Counted from the stretch's first letter, positions 37,019 to 49,901 are shown. The stretch: 64,000 nucleotides of DNA from Thuidium tamariscinum (GCA_947034885.2 OX344750.2:35636821-35700820); one strand, 5' to 3'. Notes: generated by a model not told the origin, from the sequence alone. Numbers and translations are program-made.

Positions 37019-37447
37019 ATAAGTATCTATTTTAACCCATAATAGACTAAATGCTCAAATTGCAAACAATTAAAGAATACAAGTCCATCCAAAACACACA
37101 ATAGTAAGTTTTCTTATCTATCAATACTTTTAAAGATCTTGGTATCAATTTATAAACATTTGGTATAGTACAAGGTATGAAGAATTTGTTTAATAAATAT
37201 TTTGTAATTAAAATAAGATGCTAGTAGGTTTGATCTGAAAAATTAGATTTTTCAATTTAAGAAATGATGATTCAAAAAACAACTTAAATTAAAAAGTAAA
37301 ATAAAAATCTTCAAAAATACTATCATTTTAACTCACCAATACTCAATCATCATTCAAACTATATTGAGAAATATTGATTTGTATATTACTTAATTTGATT
37401 GTATAGATATAGGGTCATCATGCAACTATTATTCTACAATTCTTTTT

Positions 37448-38355
37448 TTAACCCTTTAAGGATCGATTGACCACTTTTTGGTTGATTTTTTCACTCTTGG
37501 TCTAATATTAGTCAAAATACATTTGATCACAAAAAACTTAGAGAGTAAAGCAATTAGAGTGTCTTCATGTGCTTCAAACAAAACCAATTTCAAGGGAATT
37601 GGAGCATTAATGCATTAGCTATGAGGTTGCAAACTCAAATGGCCTGAACCCTAAAATGGGAAGTGTTCAACAAAAATATAGAAAAATATCAACCAATTTG
37701 TGAGATTTTTTTGTATCTTGATGTCTCAATAAGGCATAAGTTTTGCTTTGTAATCTCATGAATGCCCAAAGTAAACTTATGCATTGAAATTTATGTAACG
37801 CAAATTCTAAAGGGTCATTCAAGCCCGCATTCAAGTCATTGATTTTTGAAGATTAAAAGAAACAACTCAAATTCCAGTAAGTCTCTAAAAGCAAACATGA
37901 TTTAGAGGTACATTTTTCTTTCTTCAATGTACCAAATCTACACATTTTAGAAGGGTATTGCTTTTGATGACCATAGATGACCATTTTTTGTGAACTTCAA
38001 AAATTTGTAACTAATTTCAAAAAGCTTCAAAAAATATAAAACAACTTGGATTAGATGTCTATTCTACTTGCCTCTCAAGAAAAATTTACTGAAAAATATT
38101 TAAAGATGTTTTACCTCTCCAAATTCAATTCTAGCCCTTAAAAGGTTGATTTATGGACCTTCTACTTTATTTATAGCAATTTGTACCGTTGGATGAGTTT
38201 GATTTTTTGTTAGGTTCAAGAATCTCCCTTATGGAAGCACTTTATACAGTTTGATCTAAGATTACATCCTTAGAGTGGCCACAAAATTCACTTTCTTGAA
38301 AAACTATAACCAGTTTACCCACCCTCCAAATCCAGCACGGTCCTTTAAGTGTTAA
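37448..38355. mobile_element. TTAA-flanked repeat, family A, copy 2 (908 bp)
   Basis: It begins TTAACCCTTTAAGGATC and ends GGTCCTTTAAGTGTTAA. It runs collinear with 25276-26162, with scattered substitutions and a few small insertions. TTAA is present at both outer edges. Non-coding. Confidence 0.75.
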
Positions 38356-39112
38356 GTCATCTTTACCATTAGAAATGTGAACTATCCTACAGCCCTTAGG
38401 AGATTAACATCCTCAAATAGATAATTCAATATTTTAATTGAAAGGGCTTCAATTTTGAAATTTAGAATCATAAAAATATTCAATAAGATGAAAATATATT
38501 TTTTTCAAAGTTATAAAGATTGAATATCCTACAATTGCAAAAGTTGAAGATTTTAGCCCTTATGGATCTAAGAATAGTCTAGATTTCCAAAATTATAGAA
38601 ATGAATTACAAAATGTAACTTAGAATAATTAATTAATGATGACTTTGAACAAAAGTAATGAAATATAAAGCATAGATCATATCTATATTGTTAGATCAAT
38701 TGCTTCACTAACCAACATTTTCAATAAAATTTCAAACAAAGTATTAAAAATTCTTCCCACAATTTACCATAAAATGACCATTTGTAATTCCAACAAGTTT
38801 TTTTCTTTGAGTTCAAAATATTACGTCCTAATTATGTTGTTCACTTCAAATTTCTATTTTACTTGTTTATTAAAGTCACTTTGAAGGGTCATTTTCTAAC
38901 ATTGAAAAAGTTAGTTTTTGATATTATCATATATTTATGTCCTTTACACCATAGAAGGTTTTCAAAAAGGAATTGTGAAAATCTCTACACCATACAAATG
39001 TATGAAACTAAGACAAGAAACTACAAATATTTTAATGTATGGAATTGTTTGTTTGAAATATACTTTTGTTCATTTATTGTTTGAAATTAAACTTCCAAAT
39101 CTTCATGATTAA
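38356..39112. repeat. Family G repeat copy
   Basis: Homologous to 27980-28550, 50645-51106 and 53200-53800. The right end reads CTTCATGATTAA with TTAA at 39109-39112, the same type of end as at 28547-28550. The left end has decayed and could lie near 38400-38550. No genuine ORF. Confidence 0.5.
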
Positions 39113-40500
39113 TAGATATTAGACTAAGCAAAAGTGAACAAAAGACACCAATACCATCCAATCAAAAAACATATTGGGCACCTTATAAATAGTGAAAAAG
39201 AATGATACCATTTGCAAATCGTCTTCTTCATTCATTAATTTTTCCTCAATAGTGGTTGAATATTTTTATTCTTGAATATAATACCTTTCAATACCTTAAA
39301 TTAGTTTGTTTTTATAAATTTTTTTTGTTACAATAGGATCTCATAGATAGTGGCTCTATTGATCATCAAAAAGTTCTTTACAAAGAAAGGTGCATGAAAT
39401 TTTTAAAGAATAAAATTTTCTCAAAAAATATTAAAACATTAATTAAACATTATTATCTGATGTAGCAGTCTCTTGGCCACATTAGATCGCCAACATGGCA
39501 ACTTTCAACAAGTTCCCATAGTTTGGGAACTCACAATCTTCTAAACCAACTAAAAATCCTCTTATGGCTTTCCAAAGGTTGAATAAGAACATAATTGGCG
39601 AAGGTGTTTCTGAAGATCTCAATATAACAAACATAACAAATAAACAACCTGATTTAAAGTATAGATGTATGGACTAGTGTGTCCTATTTTATACATTTAT
39701 TGACAATATAAAATCTCTATATGATAAAATTCAAATATAATTAAAAAAACTAAATTGAACTTAGTGTCATAGTCGAAATTAAGATAAAGTAATTTTTTAA
39801 TTCAAAACCTTTTTGAAATTCAATAGCTTTCATATTGTGTCTCTACAAGGAAGATTGCATATGCTTTGATCCATGATATTTTGACCTATGGTATGAAAAT
39901 TATAGATTTTTGAATTGATTTCAAATTATATAAATAATATAAAAGTATTTTAACTTCTATTTTGATTGTGGTGACAATACATCGTAGACTAGTATACATA
40001 AGAACATCTTCAATGTGTTTAGTATAAATGCATTGCAATGGCAGGTTCTGTGCAGCTTGACAAAACCTTGCCCCAATGCACTCAACACTACTTATGTTAC
40101 TTTTAAGGCCACGGCATTTCTTGGCTCCTACTCGGCAAAATTTGGCCATTTGTTGTGCCCTCCAAACTCCTCTGCATTTCTCTGACAGCATCAAGAATAG
40201 TAACGATTCCAGATCCTCCTCACTTCACGCACCTTTGCATTCTATTTGTTGTCACGATGTCAACAACTAGGAACTGTAGCCAAGCTTTTGGGGTTCCAAG
40301 TATCGTTGTAGCATTGAGACACCTATAATGGCAAGAAACTCAGAAGAAATAAGGAACACAATCTTGTTTGTTGTAGTGGTGTTTTGATGTGCGGAGGATT
40401 GAGGATGCTCTACGAGCACACAATTGGTGTGTAGAAACCTAGACACTGAAACCAAAATGAATTCAAAAATCTTAAAACCCTAAAACCCGCATCCCAAACG
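39113..40500. other. AT-rich intergenic DNA
   Basis: No gene is recognised. It includes the dispersed repeat at 39455-39545 shared with 24525-24640. Composition becomes more balanced after about 40030, approaching the next gene. Confidence 0.4.
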
Positions 40501-40565
40501 AAGTCCCCAGCCAGAAGCCACAGCCAACGAGATACTCACTTGCGTCAGACAATCAGTCAATCGCA

Positions 40566-40573
40566 TGACGTCA
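40566..40573. promoter_or_regulatory. CRE-like TGACGTCA site
   Basis: Perfect eight-base palindrome about 1 kb upstream of the PNC ATG and 50 bp from a G-box. Bound by bZIP factors of the TGA/CREB type in plants. Binding here is not shown. Confidence 0.4.
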
Positions 40574-40622
40574 TCCTCAAAAACCATGTTCCCCCAAATC
40601 GATTTTATATATCCAAAACGGC

Positions 40623-40628
40623 CACGTG
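40623..40628. promoter_or_regulatory. G-box core CACGTG
   Basis: The sequence GCCACGTGGAC is a palindromic G-box with optimal flanks, recognised by plant bZIP and bHLH factors. It lies downstream of a TATA-like run at 40604. A functional link to the PNC gene is inferred from position. Confidence 0.4.
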
Positions 40629-41566
40629 GACATCCGAGTCAGAGTCCCGCGCAGTACACTCAGCATATTTCAACTCTTGCCAAATCTATGCCTCGAGTAC
40701 ATCTCACAATCACCCCAATCCCAAGCGAAGGGATTCCCTTGCATGGGGTAATACAATCTACAACTACCCTAGAGCCTTCACATCTTCGATTTAAACCCAA
40801 ATCTACCAGAACCTTTGGGGTCCAAATCCGAAAAGACAGGCGGCGCCCAAACCTGCTGACCCACGGTCACAGGAGATAAACACCCTACGACCATGCATTC
40901 CGACGACCGTGGCGCCGTATACTCACCGTCTCCGTTTTGTCACGCATTCGCCTACCTCTGTTGTTGTTGTCGTTGTTTTTGTTGTTGCGACGATCGTTCG
41001 TGGCGATGGCGTAGCTCGATCTTGTTTGATGTGAGTCCGTAGCGTAATTCTTAGAATATTCTTCTGTTGTGATTTCCCGCTTCCACCGACTCGCAAACAA
41101 ATTCCGTTTATTTTTGTTAGAGAATCGCAACAAATCGTAATTGGTGAGTTTTTGTGTTCACCTTAGCTTCGCTGATTTTTTCTGTTTCAGAACCAGGGTT
41201 TTAGTATCTGGAGTAGCGATCTCCGTGAGATCGCGCAACCTGAAAAGAAGTTCCTATTTATTGTGTACCAATTTCTGTAGATGTTTTCGTAAGAAGAGTC
41301 TGTTTTGTTTTTCGACGTATTGCTTTTGTTCTTGTTATGTGACTGAATTAGGTTGAAGTTTTTTGTATACAAGACCTTGTCCTGAGGATTTTATGAGTTT
41401 CTTTCAATTCTCTAATAAGTACCGGGTTGGTGAGAGAGATGAGAGTGGAAGAATTCTAGATTGTCTTTTTTCTTTTTCCGTAGCTGAGATTTTGGCAGGA
41501 ATAGAATAATTTTGTAAGTAGAATTGTAATGGAATCGTGTAGGGGGGGAATTGGAGAGCGTGCAAG

Positions 41567-44500
41567 ATGGCGTTGGATTTTAAGTCATTGACGGAAGCTA
41601 CTTCCGGTGCTGTTGGCGGCCTTCTTAGCACCACTATTCTTTACCCTTTGGACACGTGCAAGTCCAAGTATCAAGCGGAAGCTCGGGCTGGCGCATCACG
41701 CAAGTATACGTAAGCGTGACTCTTCTGGTTGAACATTGAAGTGATTGAAGTGACTGATTTGATTGAAGTGATTGTTGTATGGATGTTGATTTTAAGTTTT
41801 CTTTTGTTGATTACAGACTTCTTGTACTTCTCATTTGATTTAACATTCTTTAGTCCTTGTAAGCCCTGCATCCTTATTGGGAGGATTGGAAGCATGAGCA
41901 TGATTTTTTAACATTGCAAGAGGTTGTTGTATAGAAGTTGACATTAGGCTTTTCTTGCTATTAACAAACTTTTTTGAAGTTCTTAATTGCCATGCACTTT
42001 TAACTTTGAGAGTTGGAATGAACATCGCATTTTCGTTGGCTTTGCGAAGTTGAATTTCATTTAGCATTCTTTTACTCCTCTCAGTTGTTTGATCTGCTAT
42101 TACTGGCCAAATAGCAAGCCCGAATGCAAAATTTATTTACACATTTGATAGAGTTATAATAGTGAATCTGGATTCTTGGGCCTCTAAAGAATGTTATAGG
42201 AGCTCTCGGAATTGACCTTGGAAGGTTTATCTATCTTTGTGCTGATAGCTGGCTTTACCCCGTTTCTGGCATTTTATTCGCTTTAACAATCGCGTTGGAG
42301 ATTTGAATGATCTTGATTACTTTGTGCTGTATTAGGAATGGCAAGGTAGCAAAGCAACATGCAGTCTTTATCTAAACATTTGATAGAATAAGGATGATGA
42401 ATTTGAATTCTTCAGTTGGGTTCAGCAGTGTGGTTCTGAGGATGTTTTTGGAGGCTCTAGGAGTTCACATATTTAGTGCTCTTGGACAAATGCACATTTT
42501 TTATTGTTACTATACTTGGAACTCCACCTCTCTGTGTGCTCTGCAGTGGCTTTACCCTGGCTCTGGCTTTTGCGTTCGCTTCATTAGTGACGTTGTAGAT
42601 TCGAAGGATGTTGACTATGGGTCTCCTGATTTGTTTTGCACAGGTCTCCTTTTGATGTGTTCCGGGAGTCAGTAGCATCGGGCAAAGTGTTGTCATTATA
42701 CCAGGGTATTGGGACGAAGAATCTGCAGTCTGTGATTTCGCAATTCATTTATTTCTATAGTTACAGCATCTTCAAGAAATGGTATTTAGCGAAGGCGAGA
42801 GTATCGAAAATGGGCACCGGAACCAATCTCTTAGTTGCTGCTGCAGCTGGCGCATGCACTGTCGCGTTGACACAGGTTAGCTGCGTTGACACTGATTGAA
42901 AGTTTTAGAATTTGTATACAGGAAGTGTAGGCTATCTCTTGATGGTTCTTTTCAGTAATGAGTTGATTTGTAACGCTTGCATCTTCAACTTGCGTTTCTT
43001 TTGACAATCAATTTAAAAGGGACCACAGGAAGATGCAGTTATTGTTTTAGATTGCACATTTCATTTTTTGACCTTGCATTTTTTGAGTGCAGCCTCTGGA
43101 CACTGCATCTACCAGGATGCAGACTAGCGCTTTTGGAAAATCGAAATCTTTATGGGCTACATTGACAGAGGGAAGCTGGAGGGAGGCTTACGGCGGCTTT
43201 GGAGCGTCGCTTGTCTTAACTTCTAATCCTGCTATTCAGGTTCTAGACTTTTTGTCACATGGCTTATTTTTTGTGTTCATTCTTCTGTACTTGACTACAA
43301 GAAACTTTGTCTACGTTTGTATAATATTCTTGAATTGCTTACAAGCCATCCTCTAGTGGATTACTTCTAGATGTCTGTATACCATTGATATTCATTGCAA
43401 TAGTATGATGGAAGTCTTTGGCAGTTAACATCAATATTAGCAGAATATATGTTGCGTTCATTAGATCTAGAGCTCTCCTATATCCTAGCAGTAGTAGTAT
43501 GTTAGTATATATATGACAACATATGACAGGTGTTGGGTTCCCCACCTTAATTTGCACACAAAGTCGTTCTTTTTCGGCTCCTCCAAGTTCTCCATTCTCC
43601 CCTAGCCATTTGATTGTGTTCCAGCATCCTCTCCACCATTCTGTAGTCTTCTCATGACTCCTTATAAGCCGACACAGAAGGATTGTCTTTCGACTAGCTC
43701 AATAACATATGCGAGTCACTTTGGATTGTTTGGGAAACATTTTTGTTCTGTTCTTTAGATACACGTTTGCGTCTGAAAGTGAACTTCTTAGATCTAGAGG
43801 TGGTGTTTGTTCACCCAACTGGCTTGCTTGGTGATTTTCTCGATATAGATACTACACTCTTCATTCTATATAGTGTTGCTTTCAAAATAAAGTTACTTTG
43901 AACTACATGTTATTCTTAAAATTGTAATTTTTACTAAGATAGCTCAAGCAATGACCACCTTGTAGAACTATTGTAAAACAAAAAATTAGATACATATTTC
44001 TTCAATGAAAAGATATAGCCTAAATTAATTGTCTTTTGAAAGCAACAGACTGAAGATTGTAGTTAGCATTTGCTACTAGGATTTTGATCTTTACAACTGG
44101 TCGCCTTTGATCTTAACAGTCAACAAAAAGCCATTTTCTAAAGAATTCATTTGATTTGATTTTTGTAATCCCAAAGAACTAGTTGTAGAGGGTGAGAAGC
44201 CCACTAATAGTTTTGGCGGCAATTATTTTTTGTTCACTGGTATCAAATCAGGAATCATCTAACTGGTGATGATGGTATTGCAGTACACTGTATTTGAACA
44301 GCTGAAGGAGTTTTTGCTACGACCAGAAGTAGGTGTAGAGGCGGTGGGCACAGACAGTTCTCGTATCAAGCCCAAGGTCCTGACCGCTTTTCAAGCATTT
44401 GTTGTTGGAGCACTGGCGAAGACCGTAGCCACAGTTCTAACGTATCCAGCAATCAGGTGATATTCCTTTCTAACGTTCCTATACATGCCAATGAGCGATA

Positions 44501-45591
44501 TGAACATGTCGCACTCCATCTAGTCCCATGTCTGTATCCCAAGGAGTGCGTTGAAAATTCGTTGTTTGAATTGTGTACTCGAAGTCCATACTCTGGATGC
44601 ATGATAGAGTGATATTTTGTCCGAATAACTTCTCAGTCATTCAAAGTAATGTTTGAATCTTCAAAAAGAAACCAGCTTTTTATGACCAATTCGATGAAAA
44701 AATATTTGTACAAAGTTATGAAATAATCTGTATGAAGATATTAACAAAAGTACGCAAGATTATAAAACAGGCTTTGGGCATGTAAGGGTTAATGTCACAG
44801 CCCAGTGCATGTGACGGTAACGGAGTTTTATAGTACTCCGTATCCGACAATCAGTAGCGTTGCATGTAAACGTGGCATTAAGTGACTTTGAATCAACATA
44901 ACATTATAATACCATGGAGCCGTGTCCGAGGGTCGAAATAGAAAATGGAGGGTGTTCCTCTGCGGGATAACTGGGCAAGCAATGCATTAAAGTCGACTGT
45001 TCAGTTCATGGGCTCTCCTGTTCCTATATTCCTGCATTGTTCTTATATTCTTGACATGCAAGGACAATTTATAATCGTCCAACAATTTGGTGGTCCGGGT
45101 TGAAGCTTCAGCAGGTACTGCAAAGCCTGTTTCGTACATTTTTGAATTGGGTTGAAAGTCTTGTGATTTAAAGGACAAGTGTATTTATTTATCCATCAAT
45201 TTTCTTTCCTTGCAGGGCGAAGGTGATCATTCAAGCAGCCGAATCCGAGGAAGACAAGGCAATGCGGGTGAACGGAGAGTCAAACACGAAGGCAAGGCAT
45301 CGTTCTACAAACATGTTGCAAGCGTGGCAACAAATAGCAACAGAGGAAGGCTTGAAGGGTTATTTCAAGGGGTTGAATGCCCAAATTGTGAAAACAGTCT
45401 TGTCAGCTGCTCTCATGCTGATGATCAAGGAGAAAGTGGCCAGTGGCACATGGGTGACCATGTTGGCGTTTCAGAAGTGGTTGCAAGCTGGTGAACAGAA
45501 GCTGAAAACCAGCGTGGGAGTCTCTCCCAAGGCCATCGTTCCCATAGTCGGCATCGCTGCTCTTGCCTCACATTCTGCTACTAGTAGATAG
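41567..45591 (+). CDS. PNC: Peroxisomal adenine nucleotide carrier (PNC1/2 type)
   Basis: Inferred exons are 41567-41709, 42644-42875, 43093-43239, 44284-44456 and 45216-45591, all GT-AG and in frame, about 356 aa. The sequence follows Arabidopsis PNC1 (322 aa) from the start: [46 protein letters not shown] and TVLTYPAIR. The three carrier repeats carry YPLDTCK (26-32), QPLDTASTR (repeat 2, from 126) and YPAIR (228-232, the divergent third signature normal in PNCs). Known PNCs import ATP into peroxisomes in exchange for AMP/ADP, fuelling acyl-CoA activation for fatty-acid beta-oxidation. The tail is about 30 residues longer than in Arabidopsis and ends in a variable Ser/Ala stretch. No PTS1 is expected, because these are membrane proteins. 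The start ATG is the only one that preserves the conserved N-terminus. Confidence 0.92.
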
Positions 45592-47177
45592 ATCACCTCA
45601 CACCCGACTACATGACATTAAATTGATGAAGGTTTCATACCTTGGGTTCTTAGAATCAATTGCCATCTTGCGCAACCAATTCCTTTGCTACGAAGTAGCT
45701 ACTTAGAGCAGGGCTACCTAATGAACAAGTAGGCACTAATCATGGAACGTGAGCTTCTGTATTGCTACTTAATGTAATGTTATGTGGCAGCTCCCATGAG
45801 GGTAGAAACCAGAACTCATTGCGTTCTGTTTCTTGTTTCAATTTGACACCTTTACTAGCTGAGGAACGGAGTTTTGGAGACGTGAGTTCCAGGAATTATA
45901 GATCTGCAAGCTCTGTACGGAACTGTCAGCTTGGTGGTAAGCTTCTCTGTACAAATATTCGCTTTTTAAAACGTGAACGCTAGTTTGGGGTTGGCTGCAT
46001 ACAGTGTGGCTAGGTCTTCAAGTGCAGGTTAGCTGGGTACTGTAGTTTAGGACTCATGGGGTATCTTCCATTCAAGTGACTGAGTAGAAGCCAGTCACAT
46101 TTTCCGTAGTCGAGTAGATGGCCTACTACGAAATTTATTTGAAGGCTCAAACTCAGGCGGCTAATTTGTTGGAAAGAGGCTCCTGCCGGTGCCCGTTTCT
46201 GGAGTCATGCTCCTATGTTGGGCATGGAATAATTTGCACTTCTCGCTTGAATACTCTTGAACATATCAAAAAAATCTTGACTTGATCATCTGATGACTCT
46301 GGGGCAACTTTTGTTCGTACAGTTCATGTATTCATGACATGATGATTTTCATAGCATTCTTGAAGGGTCTGAAAACCCTAGGACATCCATGCAAAAGGAA
46401 TCCTTTTTGTGCATCATCTTGAGCTTATGTTAGGTGGGAGGGATAAATTGCGTCAGGAAGAAGACAGCTGTCGGCCTTTTCACTAAGCGTCATACAAGCT
46501 TTTTCAAGCTTTTGCGACTGTTTTTGATTATGTCGTCATCAACGATGGAGAAGGTTGAATTGCCTAGAAAAATTGTAAACGGAGTCAGAATACAATGGAC
46601 TACTTGTTCAACATCTCATGTATGATTTAAAAATCTTATTAACACAATGAAAGGGTCTGTCCCATTCAGTGTAGCTAGGCTCCGCAACTCCTATTGCAAC
46701 TGCACTGTTAAATTCCATGTCAGACTGGGACTCAATTTTTGAATATCAATAAGTATTGTTCATAAAATCTTGCTACTCCAACATAAGATTTACGTACTCA
46801 AACTTTCTGACTTCACTTTTGATGTAAGCTTAGCTTGAGTTGACGCAGTGCCTGCTTCCTTTTGGTTTAGAGCCAAAGTGAATGCCTCAGAACGAGAAAT
46901 CATCTTGTCCAATGTACCGCATGCAGTGCCGTAAACATGAATGCAAAATTACACAGCTGGCAGAACATACTACTGATGTTTACAGGTTTCAATTCTACAG
47001 CTTGATCCGTTTGGAAGGATTCCTGCCAACAACACTAAACTTTGATCCAACCCGTCTTCAAGAACCTACCAATTTCAGGAAGTAAAAGAGAGTGACCAAA
47101 AACGACAATCCAACGACTCACATCAGGATTCACAAAGAGGCAGGAGGATAAATCCAGGGCTTGATCCATGAACAAAT
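45592..47177. other. Convergent 3' regions of PNC and VIP3 genes
   Basis: The two genes converge here with about 1.6 kb between stop codons. Composition is intermediate, consistent with 3' UTRs on both sides. Short ORFs are scattered and unconvincing. No RNA gene or repeat with clear ends was recognised. Confidence 0.5.
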
Positions 47178-49901
47178 TCATGTGTATTCATACAGAGAAA
47201 TACTTTTATCATCTGATACACTGGCCAATCTGCCAGACCTAAGCCCCTCGCCACCCGGACGAAACGCCACAGCCCACACCTGATCAGTGTGATCCGTCAT
47301 GGTTTGGATGGCGGCCCTCATCTTCAAATCCCAGAGTCGAACGGTTTTGTCGCTGGAGCCTGATGCCACAGCTGCCCCATCAGGACTCACATCTACACTG
47401 AGAACCCAGCTGGCATGCCCTGAAAACGCACTAACCAGTACCCTACTCCTCGCGTCATACATGTGAATATGCTTATCATCAGAAGCCGTGTACAGAACCT
47501 GGTTGTCCACCGGAGAAAACACCAATGACCGAACTGGCATGTTGTGACCCTCCAGAGTGTGAATAAGCTTCCCTCGGAGAACGTCAAAAATCGCAACGGT
47601 CCCGTCCATCGTGCTGCAGGCGAGAAGCTTCCCGTCCAGGCTCCACGCAACTCCGAGAACAAATTTACCCAAGCCTACCTTGTCTGAGGCTTTCCCGTCC
47701 TCAGACTTGGGGACTGCAAGCGACTGCTCCAATTTCCATGTTGCCGTGTTCCATAACTTCACTGAGCAGCTTCCTCCACCCGCAACGGCCAGGACTTCAC
47801 CCTACACAAATCTCAAATAGTTCCAGAAGCGCTTTAGCTTTCTGACACAGATGCTGCATATGCATGAAAATGTTACGAGAAAGATAAGATGGCAACGTGG
47901 GGAGACCGATATATGATGGCCCATACACAATCGTATTACTAGATGATAATCACCACAATACAAACGTGGAAGATTTAGGCGGGCATAGACCAATATTAGC
48001 AAAGTATATCTCACATACATTTTATCTGAATCTCTCCTCTGTATTGGTCATACAGTAGTAGTATAGATGCAGTGGGTTTGGTTCCCCACCTCAATACAGT
48101 ATTGCCCTCTGAAAACCCCGTCACCTTGAACAGTTAGGGAAACCAAACATACCTTGGGATCAAATTGCATTAGCCACGCTTCTGAAGGAGGAGTCTCCAA
48201 GGTTGTCACGGTGGCATTAGAGTCGACCTCCCAGACACGAACAAAACTGTCAAGAGATGTTGAGGCGGCAATAGTGCCTCCTGGATGAGCAGCTACTGCA
48301 ACCACACCAAGAGAATGCCCTGCCAACAACATTGATGAATCGTCAGGGTAAAAATTCAGAGTGACACTATATTTGCATAAACCAGGGCATTCAGAGTTCA
48401 CACAAACAACCAGACTAGAGTCCACGGAAGATCCTCTTTGATCATCAGATCAAGCTGCGATAACATAATTGGTAGATCGCTGATTGCTTGTAATTCACAG
48501 TGATAATTTTCTCAACAGTCATGACGATAGTTGACAATATCACTGTAACCGCATCGCCCTAAATCCAAAGCTACCCACAGCACTGTAAACTTGCTTACAC
48601 TTGAACCCGGTTTAGAACTTTGTCCGATTCTAGTAGGTAATTCAAAATCACGAGGCTTAACGCAAACTGATTGGCAAAAACAGTCACTTTTCTCTGACAC
48701 AAGCTTTGTTTTCTGGAGAAAGAGGAATCTTCCTCGCGACCTACACAAGAAATCCTACACCGTTGTTGGTGGAAGAACATATTTCAGTTCTTTTAACCTC
48801 GTCTTCCATTTACCTCGTTTTCTTCAACTAGCCCAAGTAACAAGAATGAGCATGAAGACGTGATGCTTACAAGGCCCCTATGAGGCATGATAAAAACAGT
48901 TGAGATAACAAGGTTTCGAGTTCCCACTTTGAGGTAAATTGGACCTTCGTCACCTCATCAGGTGTCATAAAGGCTATGTGTTATCTTAAGTTTGTCACCT
49001 TACCCCCGTAATTCACTTTCCACAAGCACCTTGCTGAGCCACAACCTGTCCGAACAAATTGAAACTCGCATGTAATTGAATAAAAGGAGCTGCATTGGGC
49101 GAGAGGCGGATTAGGGTTATCCCTAATCAACTCCACTCGTGCATGGCTATTTCGTTAAATCATGGAGGGAAAGTTACACAAATCGGAGTTCCCAAGCTGA
49201 AATTTGCTAATTCGTAATGCAGCTAGATTTGATTGAATAGGATGAGTTCAAGGGTTTATACAAGGGAACATCACAAGTCGCTTGAAGTGACAATCTCCTC
49301 GTGCAAATTGTAGCAACGCATGTATTTGAATAAAAGGAACTGCATTGGGCGGGAGACGGATTGAACTTATCCTCGTGCAAGACGACTCCGTCAAATCACG
49401 TAAAAGAAGAAGTTACACAAAATTGGAGTTCCCAAGCTGCAGTAATGCAGCTAGATTTGACCGTAAGGCAAGAATTTAGGGTTTTGAAATCTACTCATAA
49501 AAATTGCAGCTACGCATGTACTTGAATAAAAGACGCTACATTGGAGATTAGGGTTTCCCTCACAGTCATCTTCACTAGTGCAGGACGACTCCACCAAACC
49601 TTGAAGAGAAACTTTAATGATATCGGAGTTCTAGTGTACCAATTCTGCTATTCCTTTTGATTCAGTAACAGAGATAAAAGCTGGATTAGATCCTAAAGCT
49701 TAGAGGTTAAGGGTTAATCGTCTACTAACCTGTATTAGTCCTGTCGAGCTCCAGCTCATCTCCTTTCCACAGCTTCACGGTCTCATCCACGGATCCGGTG
49801 ATGAGCAGGCCCGGGCGTGAATCCGTCGCGGGCGACCAAGCCGCCGCCCAGATGCCATCGTTGTGCGCCCCTGCCAAGTTCTTCAAACTGTTGATCTTCA
49901 T
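47178..49901 (-). CDS. VIP3: WD-repeat protein VIP3/SKI8 (WDR61)
   Basis: On the minus strand the inferred exons are 49901-49730, 48319-48153 and 47801-47178, giving about 320 aa; Arabidopsis VIP3 has 321. The protein starts MKINSLKNLAGAHNDGIWAA and contains the block VDETVKLWKGDELELDRT. Later blocks include GHSLGVVAVAAHPGG, GHNMPVRSLVFSPVD, SGHASWVLSVDVSPDG and WDLKMRAAIQTM, near-identical to VIP3. Seven WD40 blades fill the length. VIP3/SKI8 is a subunit of both the PAF1 complex (transcription elongation, H3K4/H2B modification, FLC control in Arabidopsis) and the cytoplasmic Ski complex that feeds the exosome. Intron 1 is unusually long (1.4 kb) and carries an internal triplication. Both intron junctions fit GT-AG on the minus strand. 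Confidence 0.93.
49060..49680. repeat. Three degenerate tandem copies inside VIP3 intron 1
   Basis: The phrase GCATGTA(A/T/C)TTGAATAAAAG occurs at 49068, 49318 and 49514. Each is followed by GGATTA/GATTAGGGTT-like sequence, a GTGCA(A/G)GACGACTCC-like phrase, GAAGTTACACAAA(T/A)(C/T)GGAGTT and TAATGCAGCTAGATTTGA (first two copies). Unit spacing is about 250 and 196 bp. All copies lie within the intron. Confidence 0.75.

Larger units (their letters stand above)
40500..41566 (+). promoter_or_regulatory. Promoter and leader of the peroxisomal carrier gene
   Basis: This balanced-composition region precedes the PNC start codon. It contains a CRE-like TGACGTCA palindrome (40566-40573), an A/T run TTTATATAT (40604-40612) and a G-box core CACGTG (40623-40628) within 65 bp. 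These are classical plant bZIP/bHLH sites. A GTT-repeat tract lies at 40957-40987. The leader probably spans 40900-41566. Regulation is inferred from motifs only. Confidence 0.45.
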
